A stretch of DNA of 40,719 bases, from positions 179,849 to 220,567 of the forward strand of contig JANQFQ010000051.1 in assembly GCA_028277765.1 (NCBI GenBank), written 5' to 3'. The DNA is from Desulfobacterales bacterium (GTDB lineage Bacteria > Desulfobacterota > Desulfobacteria > Desulfobacterales > SURF-7). The notes below the pieces were generated by a model. That model ran no database searches, was not told the DNA's origin, and worked only from the letters and a program-made list of their open reading frames with translations. Below are positions 25,985 to 33,064 of this stretch, one piece after another. The translations under genes and the position numbers were made by a program. The number at the start of each line of letters is the position of its first letter. The first letter of the stretch is position 1.

Positions 25985-26341
25985 ATTATTACAAAATCTT
26001 TCAGCGATTCCCAGTCATATTCGCCAGCGGAAAAAAGCTTTATTGTTATGGAACTATTTTTTTAAGTTTTTTTAACAACCAAGTCAAGAAAGCATTCACA
26101 AGTATGCCTCATAAAACGTTCTTTTTGAGACGGGTTCAATAAAATGTTACTTTAAAACAAAGACTTGAGGGCTTCTTACCATACCTTCCCATCTGTAAGG
26201 GCGAACCTGTGTGTTCGTCCAGAAAGGGGCAGACACACAGGTCTGCCCCTACAATGAATCCGGTTATCAGCATGACAAATGAACAAATCAAATTTGTTAG
26301 AAATGCATGCTACCCTTGGTAGTCCTGAGCTTCGATTACGC
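25985..26341. other. Divergent intergenic region between argS and sat
   Basis: This 463-base divergent gap (25985-26447) contains the double-hairpin repeat at 26199-26250, the sat promoter at 26342-26370 and otherwise AT-rich sequence with several T- and A-runs. I see no gene, tRNA or riboswitch in it. Confidence 0.5.
26199..26250. repeat. Double-hairpin dispersed-type repeat
   Basis: Two adjacent stems: GGGCGAAC-CTGTGT-GTTCGTCC (26199-26220, one G-T pair) and AGGGGCAGAC-ACACAG-GTCTGCCCCT (26225-26250, perfect 10-bp stem). The two halves share the ACACAG/CTGTGT loop in opposite orientation, so the whole is one larger imperfect palindrome. It has the look of a REP- or MITE-type unit. Confidence 0.7.
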
Positions 26342-26370
26342 TTGACAAACTAACAATTTCTTTTTAGTAT
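26342..26370 (+). promoter_or_regulatory. Sigma-70 promoter of sat
   Basis: TTGACA (26342-26347), a 17-base spacer and TAGTAT (26365-26370) make a near-consensus promoter. It leaves an untranslated leader of about 70 bases before the ATG at 26448, with AAAGGAG as a good ribosome-binding site. This fits a strongly expressed catabolic gene. Confidence 0.7.
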
Positions 26371-26447
26371 TCTTTTTTTTTGTATCTATAAATGTTGAAA
26401 TTAAAGGACATTTTTTCGAAAAAATAAAACGTAAAGGAGAGAAACAC

Positions 26448-27722
26448 ATGGCACAATTAATTGAACCTCATGGCGGAAAAGGCTTGACCTGCTGCCTGCT
26501 TGAAGGCGCGGAGAGGGATGCAGAGCTTAAAAAGGCTGAAGGACTTAAAAAGATTGAAATCAGCTCCCGTGTAAAGGGCGACCTTATCATGATGGGCATA
26601 GGCGGTTTCAGCCCGATTACCGGATTTATGACAAAGGAAGACTGGAAGGGTGTATGCGATAACTTCCAGATGGCAGACGGCACATTCTGGCCAGTACCGG
26701 TTACTCTGGACATTTCAAAAGCTGATGCTGACGAGATTAATGCTGGAGACGAAATAGCACTTTATGATCCTGAAGATGATGAAATGATGGCCACTATGAC
26801 TGTCACTGAAAAGTTCGAGATGTCAGAGGCTGACAAGAAATATGAATGCGAAAAAGTATTCATGGGTGAAGGCACACCAACAGCTGAAGAATTCTGGAAA
26901 ATCGCTGAAGAAGACCATCCCGGCGTACAGATGGTAATGGAACAGAAAGAAGTCAATATTGCTGGTCCTGTTAAAGTATTAAGCGAAGGAGATTATCCTG
27001 AGAAATATAAGGGTGTTTATCATCGGCCCGCTGAATCAAGAAAGCTTTTTGAAGATAGAGGGTGGAGTTCAGTTGCCGCTCTCCAGCTCAGGAACCCCAT
27101 GCACCGCTCACATGAGCATCTGTGTAAAATCGCTGTTGACGTATGTGACGGCGTTTATATCCACTCACTTGTCGGCAATCTTAAACCCGGCGATATCCCT
27201 GCAGAAGTTCGGGTAAAATGCATTGACGCGCTGGTAAAAGGCTATTTTGTAGAAGATAATGTCATTCAGGGCGGATATCCGCTGGATATGCGCTATGCCG
27301 GTCCCAGAGAAGGCCTGCTCCACGCGGCTTTCCGTCAGAACTACGGCTGTTCACTCATGATTATCGGTCGCGACCATGCTGGTGTTGGTGATTTTTACGG
27401 CATGTTTGAAGCTCAGACAATTTTTGATAAAATTCCGACACCATCAGAGCCTGGCAAAGCCCTACTCTGCAAACCTTTAAAGATTGACTGGACTTTTTAT
27501 TGCTACAAATGCGACGGAATGGCATCTCTCAGGACATGCCCCCACAGCAAGGAAGACAGGGTTCTCCTCAGCGGAACCATGCTCCGTAAGAGCCTGTCAG
27601 AAGGCGGAGAGCTTCCAGATCACTTTGGCCGTGATGAAGTTGTTGCGATCCTCCGTGATTACTATGAAGGCCTTGAAGAAAAGGTTGAAATCAAGACTCA
27701 CAAGGCTGCAACTGGAAACTAG
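26448..27722 (+). CDS. sat: Sulfate adenylyltransferase (ATP sulfurylase)
   Basis: Sat activates sulfate with ATP to adenosine phosphosulfate and pyrophosphate, the first step of dissimilatory sulfate reduction. The 424-residue protein has the nucleotide motif [10 protein letters not shown] (213-222, with the H-x2-H of the nucleotidyltransferase fold), [12 protein letters not shown], and a zinc-binding C-x2-C-x8-C-x2-H near the C-terminus ([15 protein letters not shown]). The zinc motif marks the prokaryotic type used by sulfate reducers and sulfur oxidisers. There is no APS-kinase domain. aprAB and qmo genes are not adjacent. It has its own promoter and a strong terminator, so it is monocistronic. 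The direction (sulfate reduction) is inferred from context. Confidence 0.97.
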   Translation: MAQLIEPHGGKGLTCCLLEGAERDAELKKAEGLKKIEISSRVKGDLIMMGIGGFSPITGFMTKEDWKGVCDNFQMADGTFWPVPVTLDISKADADEINAGDEIALYDPEDDEMMATMTVTEKFEMSEADKKYECEKVFMGEGTPTAEEFWKIAEEDHPGVQMVMEQKEVNIAGPVKVLSEGDYPEKYKGVYHRPAESRKLFEDRGWSSVAALQLRNPMHRSHEHLCKIAVDVCDGVYIHSLVGNLKPGDIPAEVRVKCIDALVKGYFVEDNVIQGGYPLDMRYAGPREGLLHAAFRQNYGCSLMIIGRDHAGVGDFYGMFEAQTIFDKIPTPSEPGKALLCKPLKIDWTFYCYKCDGMASLRTCPHSKEDRVLLSGTMLRKSLSEGGELPDHFGRDEVVAILRDYYEGLEEKVEIKTHKAATGN

Positions 27723-27754
27723 TGCCACTGTTTTTATCCTGATCAGACAAAAAA

Positions 27755-27783
27755 GGAGATGCCTTTTGGCATCTCCTTTTTTT
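27755..27783 (+). terminator. Rho-independent terminator of sat
   Basis: GGAGATGCC (27755-27763) pairs perfectly with GGCATCTCC (27768-27776) across a TTTT loop. An A-run precedes it and a seven-T run follows. It begins 32 bases after the sat stop codon. The preceding A-run lets it work on the minus strand as well. Confidence 0.95.
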
Positions 27784-28041
27784 ATTATCAAATCCTTTAC
27801 TTTAGATAATTGGTGGGCACAGCCCACCCTACGATTTTAGTAACTGATTTGGTTATAATTATTTTGATTTTAATAATCGATCACGACCACCGCTCCGCTG
27901 ATCACGATACTCAAAGATAAACGATGGGCACAGCCCGCCCAACTGAAATCCAGTCAATCCTGTTAATCCTGTCTAAAAAAATAAAATGTCAGAGCGATAC
28001 CTTCACTTTAGGCACTTTAGCGCACTTATAACTTTAGGCAC
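27784..28041. repeat. Intergenic repeats between sat and the Dabb lipoprotein gene
   Basis: The remainder of this 319-base gap holds several short repeats. GGTGGGC-ACA-GCCCACC is a perfect hairpin (27812-27828), and a decayed copy GGGC-ACA-GCCC lies at about 27926-27936. CGATCACGACC and GATCACGATAC (about 27878-27910) are related to CGATCACGATCACGACC at about 32146. TCAATCCTG-TTAATCCTG-TCT (about 27955-27975) has a 9-base period. No gene is seen. Confidence 0.6.
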
Positions 28042-28452
28042 TTATTCTATAATATCATACACCACAACTTTCTTCATAAGCGGCATGAGCACCTCTTTTG
28101 AAGCCTTTACATGTTCGGGATGGTCTATGTACTTTTTCATATCTTCAACATTCTTGAAAACCATGCACATCCCCACATCAAAACTGTCATCAACGATTTT
28201 CCTGTCACTAGGAATCGGTTGCCCAACACTGAGATCAATAATTCCAGGGATCTCTTTGAGTGATTGGCAGGTTTTAATAATTTTTTCACGGTGTTCCATA
28301 TTACCAGGTTCTTTGAGCCAGCCAAAGACAATATGATTAACCCTGGCATTAACAGTGCATTTATCAGCTTTTTTCTCACACCTCTTTGAAAACGGACAGC
28401 AGCCGGCAATACAAATAACCAATAAAATAATCAGCGCTCTTTTAAAATTCAT
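28042..28452 (-). CDS. Dabb-domain lipoprotein
   Basis: A 136-residue protein with a lipoprotein signal peptide (FKRALIILLVICIAGC, lipobox IAGC). A single stress-responsive alpha/beta-barrel (Dabb) domain follows, with VNHIVFGWLKE at its first strand and YIDHPEHVKASKEVLMPLMK before the last strand VVVYDI. Dabb domains dimerise into a ferredoxin-like barrel; their function is often unknown. Anchoring of one to a membrane is unusual. Two ATGs are adjacent. AAGGAGG lies only one base before the first, so the second (28452) has the better spacing. It converges on sat and is divergent from the SPASM gene. Confidence 0.82.
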   Translation of the reverse strand: MNFKRALIILLVICIAGCCPFSKRCEKKADKCTVNARVNHIVFGWLKEPGNMEHREKIIKTCQSLKEIPGIIDLSVGQPIPSDRKIVDDSFDVGMCMVFKNVEDMKKYIDHPEHVKASKEVLMPLMKKVVVYDIIE

Positions 28453-28597
28453 CATTCCTCCTTATATTTCTTTAAATCTTTTTTTAAACCAACAGAATGG
28501 TGTTTCTTTAACTTCAAAATCTATAACATGCAACCCTTATTGTATTCCAGGATTTAAGGATTGTAGGGGAGGGATTTAACCGCCATATAGATTTTGA

Positions 28598-28680
28598 TCT
28601 AGTATCAAGTCTCTAGCTGGGATTTCCCCGTACAATAAGTTTTTCATCTAGTATCTGGTTTCCAGCATCTAGTTTCTAGA
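28598..28680. repeat. Heptad-period TCTAGTA repeat
   Basis: TCTAGTA-TCTGGTT-TCCAGCA-TCTAGTT-TCTAGA (28647-28680) is a clean tandem of 7-base units with palindromic character. A second short tract TCTAGTA-TCAAGTC-TCTAGCT is at 28598-28618. It abuts the start of the SPASM radical SAM gene and contains no ribosome-binding site. Confidence 0.75.
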
Positions 28681-28686
28681 ATAAGC

Positions 28687-29853
28687 TTGATAGTTTTTAT
28701 CCGGGAAATATATAATAAAAAACGATTCAAATATTACAACGAGCAATACATTGTAATCATTCTATGTGAGGGTATCATCAAAAAGAGACCGAACAACAGT
28801 CTGTTAATAAATATATTTAACAGAACATATGATGCTGGTGCGGCATGGAAGCTGAGAAAGGTGATCCTTCGCTGTTTCTTCCTCCATCCAAGACGCCTAT
28901 TTAATATCCTGGCAAATAAAATTTCAAAGCTTCTCAAGAGCACCCATGTGATCGGCATGCCCTCAACAATGATGATAGAACCCACCTCTTTCTGCAACCT
29001 GCAATGCGGCATGTGCGGAAAAAACCAGTATATTGAACTTGGCGTCGACCTGCAGGAAGGACATATGCGCTTTGAAAATTTCACAGGACTGATCAACGAG
29101 GTTTATAAATATGTTTTTACCGTGTTTTTGTGGAATTATGGTGAACCCTTTTTGAACAAGGATGTTTTTAAAATGGTCCAATATCTCAGGGATAGGGACA
29201 TTATCACTGCCATAAGCACAAACGGCAACCTCCTGGACCAGCAGGCTGCTGTTCGACTTGTTAATTCAGGCCTCTCATACCTGGTTATCTCCCTGGACGG
29301 TACAGATGAAGAATCCTATAATAAAATCAGGAAAGGCGGCTCTTATGAAAAGGTCATCAAAGGGATAGAAAACATTATCACTTATAGAGATCAAAAAAAA
29401 TCCCTAACCCCTTATGTCGACCTGCAGTTCGTGGTTATGAGAGATAATGAAGAAAAAGTTGAGGAAATGTTTGACCTTGGCAGAAAGCTGAAGGTTGACA
29501 GGGTTACCCTGAAAAAGTGCCAGATAAGCTTGGAGAGTCTGCGTGAACAATTTCTTCCTGTCAACAGGGAGTTCAGGTATAATTGCTATGACGGAATGGA
29601 CAATGAAATTCAAAGCACCTGTTACCGCCTGTTCGAACATTCATCTATCAACTGGGATGGTCATGTCTTTCCCTGTTGTGACATAAAAGACCCGGAGTGT
29701 TCCATGGGCAACTGTTTTGAGACAAAAAGTTTTAAAGCGATCTGGAACGGAACCTTGTATCAGCAGTTCAGGAAAAATTATCTTGAAAACAAAAAATACT
29801 ATATATGCAAAAAATGCCCAGGCAAAGCCCAATCCGCAAATCTAGATTTGTGA
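28687..29853 (+). CDS. Radical SAM/SPASM-domain protein
   Basis: A protein of up to 388 residues. The radical SAM motif C103-x3-C107-x2-C110 is in EPTSFCNLQCGMCGKN. LWNYGEPFLNKDV is the GGEP-equivalent and VISLDGTDEESYNKIR follows. A C-terminal SPASM-type region binds auxiliary clusters (CYRLFEHSSINWDGHVFPCC, then CSMGNC and ICKKCPG). SPASM enzymes include peptide-maturating and tungsten-pterin-related members; no precursor peptide is visible nearby. The start is unclear. TTG at 28687 abuts a repeat and has no Shine-Dalgarno site. GTG at about 28861, preceded by GAGAAAG, would remove most of an N-terminal segment that related proteins seem to keep (DAGAAWKLRKVILRC). Confidence 0.82.
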   Translation: MIVFIREIYNKKRFKYYNEQYIVIILCEGIIKKRPNNSLLINIFNRTYDAGAAWKLRKVILRCFFLHPRRLFNILANKISKLLKSTHVIGMPSTMMIEPTSFCNLQCGMCGKNQYIELGVDLQEGHMRFENFTGLINEVYKYVFTVFLWNYGEPFLNKDVFKMVQYLRDRDIITAISTNGNLLDQQAAVRLVNSGLSYLVISLDGTDEESYNKIRKGGSYEKVIKGIENIITYRDQKKSLTPYVDLQFVVMRDNEEKVEEMFDLGRKLKVDRVTLKKCQISLESLREQFLPVNREFRYNCYDGMDNEIQSTCYRLFEHSSINWDGHVFPCCDIKDPECSMGNCFETKSFKAIWNGTLYQQFRKNYLENKKYYICKKCPGKAQSANLDL

Positions 29854-29857
29854 TCTC

Positions 29858-30076
29858 ATAAAAAGACAAGCTCACCACGAAGGGCACGAAGAACACGAAG
29901 AAAGTTTTGTTTGTCCCTATCGGGAACAAACTCAATTGTTACGAAATATTTATACTATAAGTTTCTGTAAGCTTGACATGCCACGAGCACAGGAAGCTTT
30001 TTGAACAATTTCGATAAAGCGATATTGTTTAAAAAATTAGTTCTTCGTGTTCTTCGTGGTGAGCTTGTCTTTTTAT
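29858..30076. repeat. 219-bp element with 36-bp terminal inverted repeats
   Basis: The gap between two convergent genes is almost entirely one element. Its left arm (29858-29902) and right arm (30041-30076) are perfect inverted copies over 36 bases, except that the left arm has one extra 9-base unit (GGCACGAAG). The arms begin ATAAAAAGACAAGCTCACC and continue as 9-base CACGAAGRR units. The interior (about 138 bases) contains GTTTGT-CCCTATCGGGA-ACAAAC and no gene. It is MITE-like; no target-site duplication is clear. It would also act as a bidirectional hairpin between the convergent genes. Confidence 0.8.
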
Positions 30077-30084
30077 CCACTGGC

Positions 30085-30891
30085 TTAAGGCAGAAATATC
30101 AGTTCAGAAACGCTCTTTATCAATCCCATCTCTGCTGCTTCTGAAAAGTAAACCATAAGTGCCCGTTTCAGGTCATGGGTAAAATCAAACTTAAGGCGGT
30201 TGTAATACCTGTCTATATCGTAGATAATATCAGGATATTTTTCCCGTGCCTTTGAAATGACGTCCTCTTTTGACTTGGCCAGGCTGTCAAGGGATTTTCG
30301 GTATGATGAAAGCACCTTGTTGATCTTATCCTCATATTGATCAGCAACATCTTTTCTTACTGCAAACAGTGCAAATACCACCGGAAAGCCGGTTTTTCTC
30401 ATCCACATGTCGCCCAGGTCATATATATAGGGGACGGGTTCACTGCTTTTAACCAGGGCATCGTTTCCAATGAGCAGAACCGCGTCAAGGCCGTCAAGTA
30501 ACGGCCTTGGGCCTGTTGCTATATAGACTGGTTCCGCGTTAAAATATTTTTTAAGCAGAATTTTTAAAAGAACTGCCGACGTATGTGACGCATTTGTTAC
30601 ACCGATTTTTTTATTGTTCAGGTCTTCTATGGGAGCTTTACATGCGAGGGTTACTGAGCCGACATACCCGACAGAGCTAAGGCAGAACTCAGGGAGGATA
30701 AAAATATTATCCTGAATGTCCGCACAGGTAGCCGAGGAAACAGGGCTCATATCCAGCTCCTGATCCGTGAGCATCTTGTTCAGCTGTCCCGGATATCCAG
30801 GTATAATGCTGACATCTTCAATCGGCTCTTTTTCAAACATATGAAAGTAAAACGGAAAGCAGTTTAGAAAATCTATATACCCAAGTTTCAT
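30085..30891 (-). CDS. mqnA: Chorismate dehydratase MqnA
   Basis: MqnA removes water from chorismate to give 3-[(1-carboxyvinyl)oxy]benzoate, the first step of the futalosine route to menaquinone. The 268-residue protein has the periplasmic-binding-protein-like fold typical of the family: MKLGYIDFLNCFPFY at the start, LSSVGYVGSVTLACK, LDAVLLIGNDAL, and DLGDMWMRKTGFPVVFALFA. Its start overlaps the mqnE stop by four bases (ATGA type), so the two are translationally coupled. MqnD has a similar fold, but the WMRKTGFPVVFA segment and adjacency to mqnE favour MqnA. Confidence 0.9.
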   Translation of the reverse strand: MKLGYIDFLNCFPFYFHMFEKEPIEDVSIIPGYPGQLNKMLTDQELDMSPVSSATCADIQDNIFILPEFCLSSVGYVGSVTLACKAPIEDLNNKKIGVTNASHTSAVLLKILLKKYFNAEPVYIATGPRPLLDGLDAVLLIGNDALVKSSEPVPYIYDLGDMWMRKTGFPVVFALFAVRKDVADQYEDKINKVLSSYRKSLDSLAKSKEDVISKAREKYPDIIYDIDRYYNRLKFDFTHDLKRALMVYFSEAAEMGLIKSVSELIFLP

Positions 30892-31979
30892 TGATACCCC
30901 GCTGTTGTTCTTTCTGGTTTCAGCTGTGCCGCTGTAATCAATCTTTTCAGAAACGATTCAGATCCGTAATCAGGAGTCCGCGCGCCTGCTGCGTGCACAA
31001 CCTTTTCATTGTGATAGGTCGCGCCAATGTCATCAACACCAAACATCAGCAAGACCTGTGCCATTTTCTCACCAACATACATCCAAAGCGCTTTTATATG
31101 GGGCACGTTATGAAGAAATATCCTTGCGGAAGCGTATATCCGCACATCATCATATCCTGTGGTCATCTCCCTGGCCCTTATCTTTGTGTTTTCTTCGTGA
31201 AACTGAAGGGGCACAAAGGTTTTAAAACCGCTGGTTTCATCCTGAAGATTCCTTATCTGTAAAAGATGGTCTGCGATATGGTCTGGTTTTTCAATATGAT
31301 TATAAAGCATTGTCGCGTTTGTTTTAAGCCCCATCCCGTGGGCAACTCGCATAATCTCCAGCCACCTTTTCCCTGAAATTTTTTTTGGAGCAATGATATC
31401 TCTGACATCTGAAGAGAAGATCTCAGCGCCGCCTCCTGGAAGGGCGTCAACTCCCGCGTCGATCAACTGTGCAAATACATCTTCTACCGGCATCCTGTTC
31501 TTTTTCGCAAAATAATCGTATTCAACAGCTGTGAACGCTACAATGTGAATATCCGGCTTAACAGCCTTAATGCACCGTAGCATGGTTTCAAAATAGTCAA
31601 GGGTCAGGTCAGGGTGGAGTCCGCCTACAATATGGACTTCATCAATATCAAAAGCCGAAGCATCCTGAAGCCTTTTTTCTATTTCATCAGTTGTAAGAAG
31701 ATAAGCGTTTTCATCATCTTTGTCGCACGAAAAAGCGCATAGGGGGCAGCGAAGTTCACAGATGTTGGTGTAATTAAGATTCATATTTACACCATAATAT
31801 GTGATATCATTATGCAGCCTGTTCCGGATGAAATGCGCTATGGTTCCCAGATCGAGTATGTTTTCAGTCGTCAGCATGTAGACGGCGTCTTCCCTGTCTA
31901 CGGGAATGTTGTTCAGGACTTTTTCAGCTATTTTCTGAAGTCGTGTGTCCTGGATTTTATCTGGGAGATTCTCTGTCAT
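30888..31979 (-). CDS. mqnE: Aminofutalosine synthase MqnE
   Basis: MqnE is a radical SAM enzyme that adds an adenosyl radical to the MqnA product to form 6-amino-6-deoxyfutalosine. The 363-residue protein has the cluster motif C74-x3-C78-x2-C81 (NICELRCPLCAFSC), DEVHIVGGLHPDLTLDYFE, LPGGGAEIFSSDVRD and TNATMLYNHIEKPDHIADHL. MqnC (dehypoxanthine futalosine cyclase) is a close relative. The NATMLY-x-H-x-E segment and the LPGGGAEIF pattern favour MqnE. mqnB, mqnC and mqnD are not in the window. The gene lies 245 bases downstream of mqnP, with repeats between. Confidence 0.87.
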   Translation of the reverse strand: MTENLPDKIQDTRLQKIAEKVLNNIPVDREDAVYMLTTENILDLGTIAHFIRNRLHNDITYYGVNMNLNYTNICELRCPLCAFSCDKDDENAYLLTTDEIEKRLQDASAFDIDEVHIVGGLHPDLTLDYFETMLRCIKAVKPDIHIVAFTAVEYDYFAKKNRMPVEDVFAQLIDAGVDALPGGGAEIFSSDVRDIIAPKKISGKRWLEIMRVAHGMGLKTNATMLYNHIEKPDHIADHLLQIRNLQDETSGFKTFVPLQFHEENTKIRAREMTTGYDDVRIYASARIFLHNVPHIKALWMYVGEKMAQVLLMFGVDDIGATYHNEKVVHAAGARTPDYGSESFLKRLITAAQLKPERTTAGYQ

Positions 31980-32054
31980 GGTCTGTCCCTACAATCCAAA
32001 AGTCTTAGCGTCATGTTGGGTTTCGCCCCTTTAATACTCATATTAAAAAAACAC

Positions 32055-32183
32055 CAAAATCGTAGGTTGAGTTACACTTTTCAACCCAACAAAATTTGCC
32101 GGCTCTACCCAACCTACTTATCTGGATGCTTGTTTAAAACCTTTCGATCACGATCACGACCATTGTCCCGATACTACCGGGAC
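32055..32183. repeat. Repeat cluster between mqnP and mqnE
   Basis: GTAGGTTG (32062-32069) and CAACCTAC (32110-32117) form the ends of an imperfect palindrome with an inner TCAACCCAAC and GGTTGAGTTAC. Further on, CGATCACGATCACGACC (about 32146-32162) has a 6-base period. GTCCCG-ATACTAC-CGGGAC (32165-32183) is a hairpin. These match types seen in the sat-Dabb gap. The transcript from mqnL/mqnP to mqnE would cross them. Confidence 0.65.
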
Positions 32184-32224
32184 TGACCACGGCCACGACA
32201 GTTCCATTCTCAATACTCTACGCT

Positions 32225-33064
32225 TCAAAAAAGCACATCAACCAGAGTCCCGATAAAGAGAAGCGGCGATATAAACATATTTACTTTAAAAAACATTTTA
32301 ACAGCCGGACGGATATCATTACTCCGTGCCAGTATCTGTTGATATATAAAGATAGCTGTGATGCACATGATCGCGATCCAGTAAGGGCCGCTTTTCTGTG
32401 TAAGCATGCCTGCGACGATCATCGCCCCCGCGGAAACCCCATAGCAGAGTGACGACAATATAAGCGCCCGCTCCTTGCCGATTTTAACCGGGAGAGAATG
32501 AAGACCTTCTGCTGTATCAAAATCCAGATCCTGCAAAGCGTATACAATATCAAGCCCTGCAATCCAGGCCATAATAACCACCCCGAGAATAAAAGGGACT
32601 ATGTTGAACTCACCACTTACAGCCAGATATCCCCCGATAGGTGCCGCAGCCTCAACAAATCCAAGGTAAAAGTGTGAAGAGGATGAAAACCGTTTAAAAT
32701 ACGAATAGGTAAAAAGAAGAAGCACTGCAGGAAAAGAAAGAATGAAGCAGAGCCGGTTCAGCATGAACGAGGTGAAAACAAGAAGAAGTGATGAAAGAAT
32801 CGCTGTTAACCACACAGCTGCTTTGCTGACCTCCCCAGTTGGAATCAGGCGGTCCTTTGTCCGTGGATTTTTCGCGTCAATGTCTGCATCAATAACCCTG
32901 TTAAAGGACATGCCAGCTGTTCTTGCTGATGCAAGAGCAATAATAACCCACACCCATGTCATTATTGATCCGCCGCCGGCAAACAGGACACCGATCAATG
33001 CAAAAGGGAGCGCAAAAAGAGTCTGTTCAATCATGATGAGCTTGGAAAACTTCTTAAAATCCAT
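32225..33064 (-). CDS. mqnP: UbiA-family prenyltransferase, likely MqnP
   Basis: A 279-residue integral membrane prenyltransferase with about eight or nine spans. The first prenyl-diphosphate motif is FNRVIDADIDAKNPRTKDR (N-x3-D-x3-D) and the second is YALQDLDFDTAEGLHSLP (D-x3-D). UbiA members prenylate an aromatic carboxylate. Next to mqnA, mqnE and a UbiD-family gene, the substrate is most likely 1,4-dihydroxy-6-naphthoate of the futalosine pathway (inference from context). Its start overlaps the end of the UbiD gene by 11 bases, so it is translationally coupled. GGTGG precedes the ATG. Confidence 0.87.
   Translation of the reverse strand: MDFKKFSKLIMIEQTLFALPFALIGVLFAGGGSIMTWVWVIIALASARTAGMSFNRVIDADIDAKNPRTKDRLIPTGEVSKAAVWLTAILSSLLLVFTSFMLNRLCFILSFPAVLLLFTYSYFKRFSSSSHFYLGFVEAAAPIGGYLAVSGEFNIVPFILGVVIMAWIAGLDIVYALQDLDFDTAEGLHSLPVKIGKERALILSSLCYGVSAGAMIVAGMLTQKSGPYWIAIMCITAIFIYQQILARSNDIRPAVKMFFKVNMFISPLLFIGTLVDVLF

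Noticed and set aside
26100..26160. tRNA-like GGTTCAA in the argS-sat gap
   Set aside because: No acceptor stem, D-arm or anticodon arm can be formed around it.
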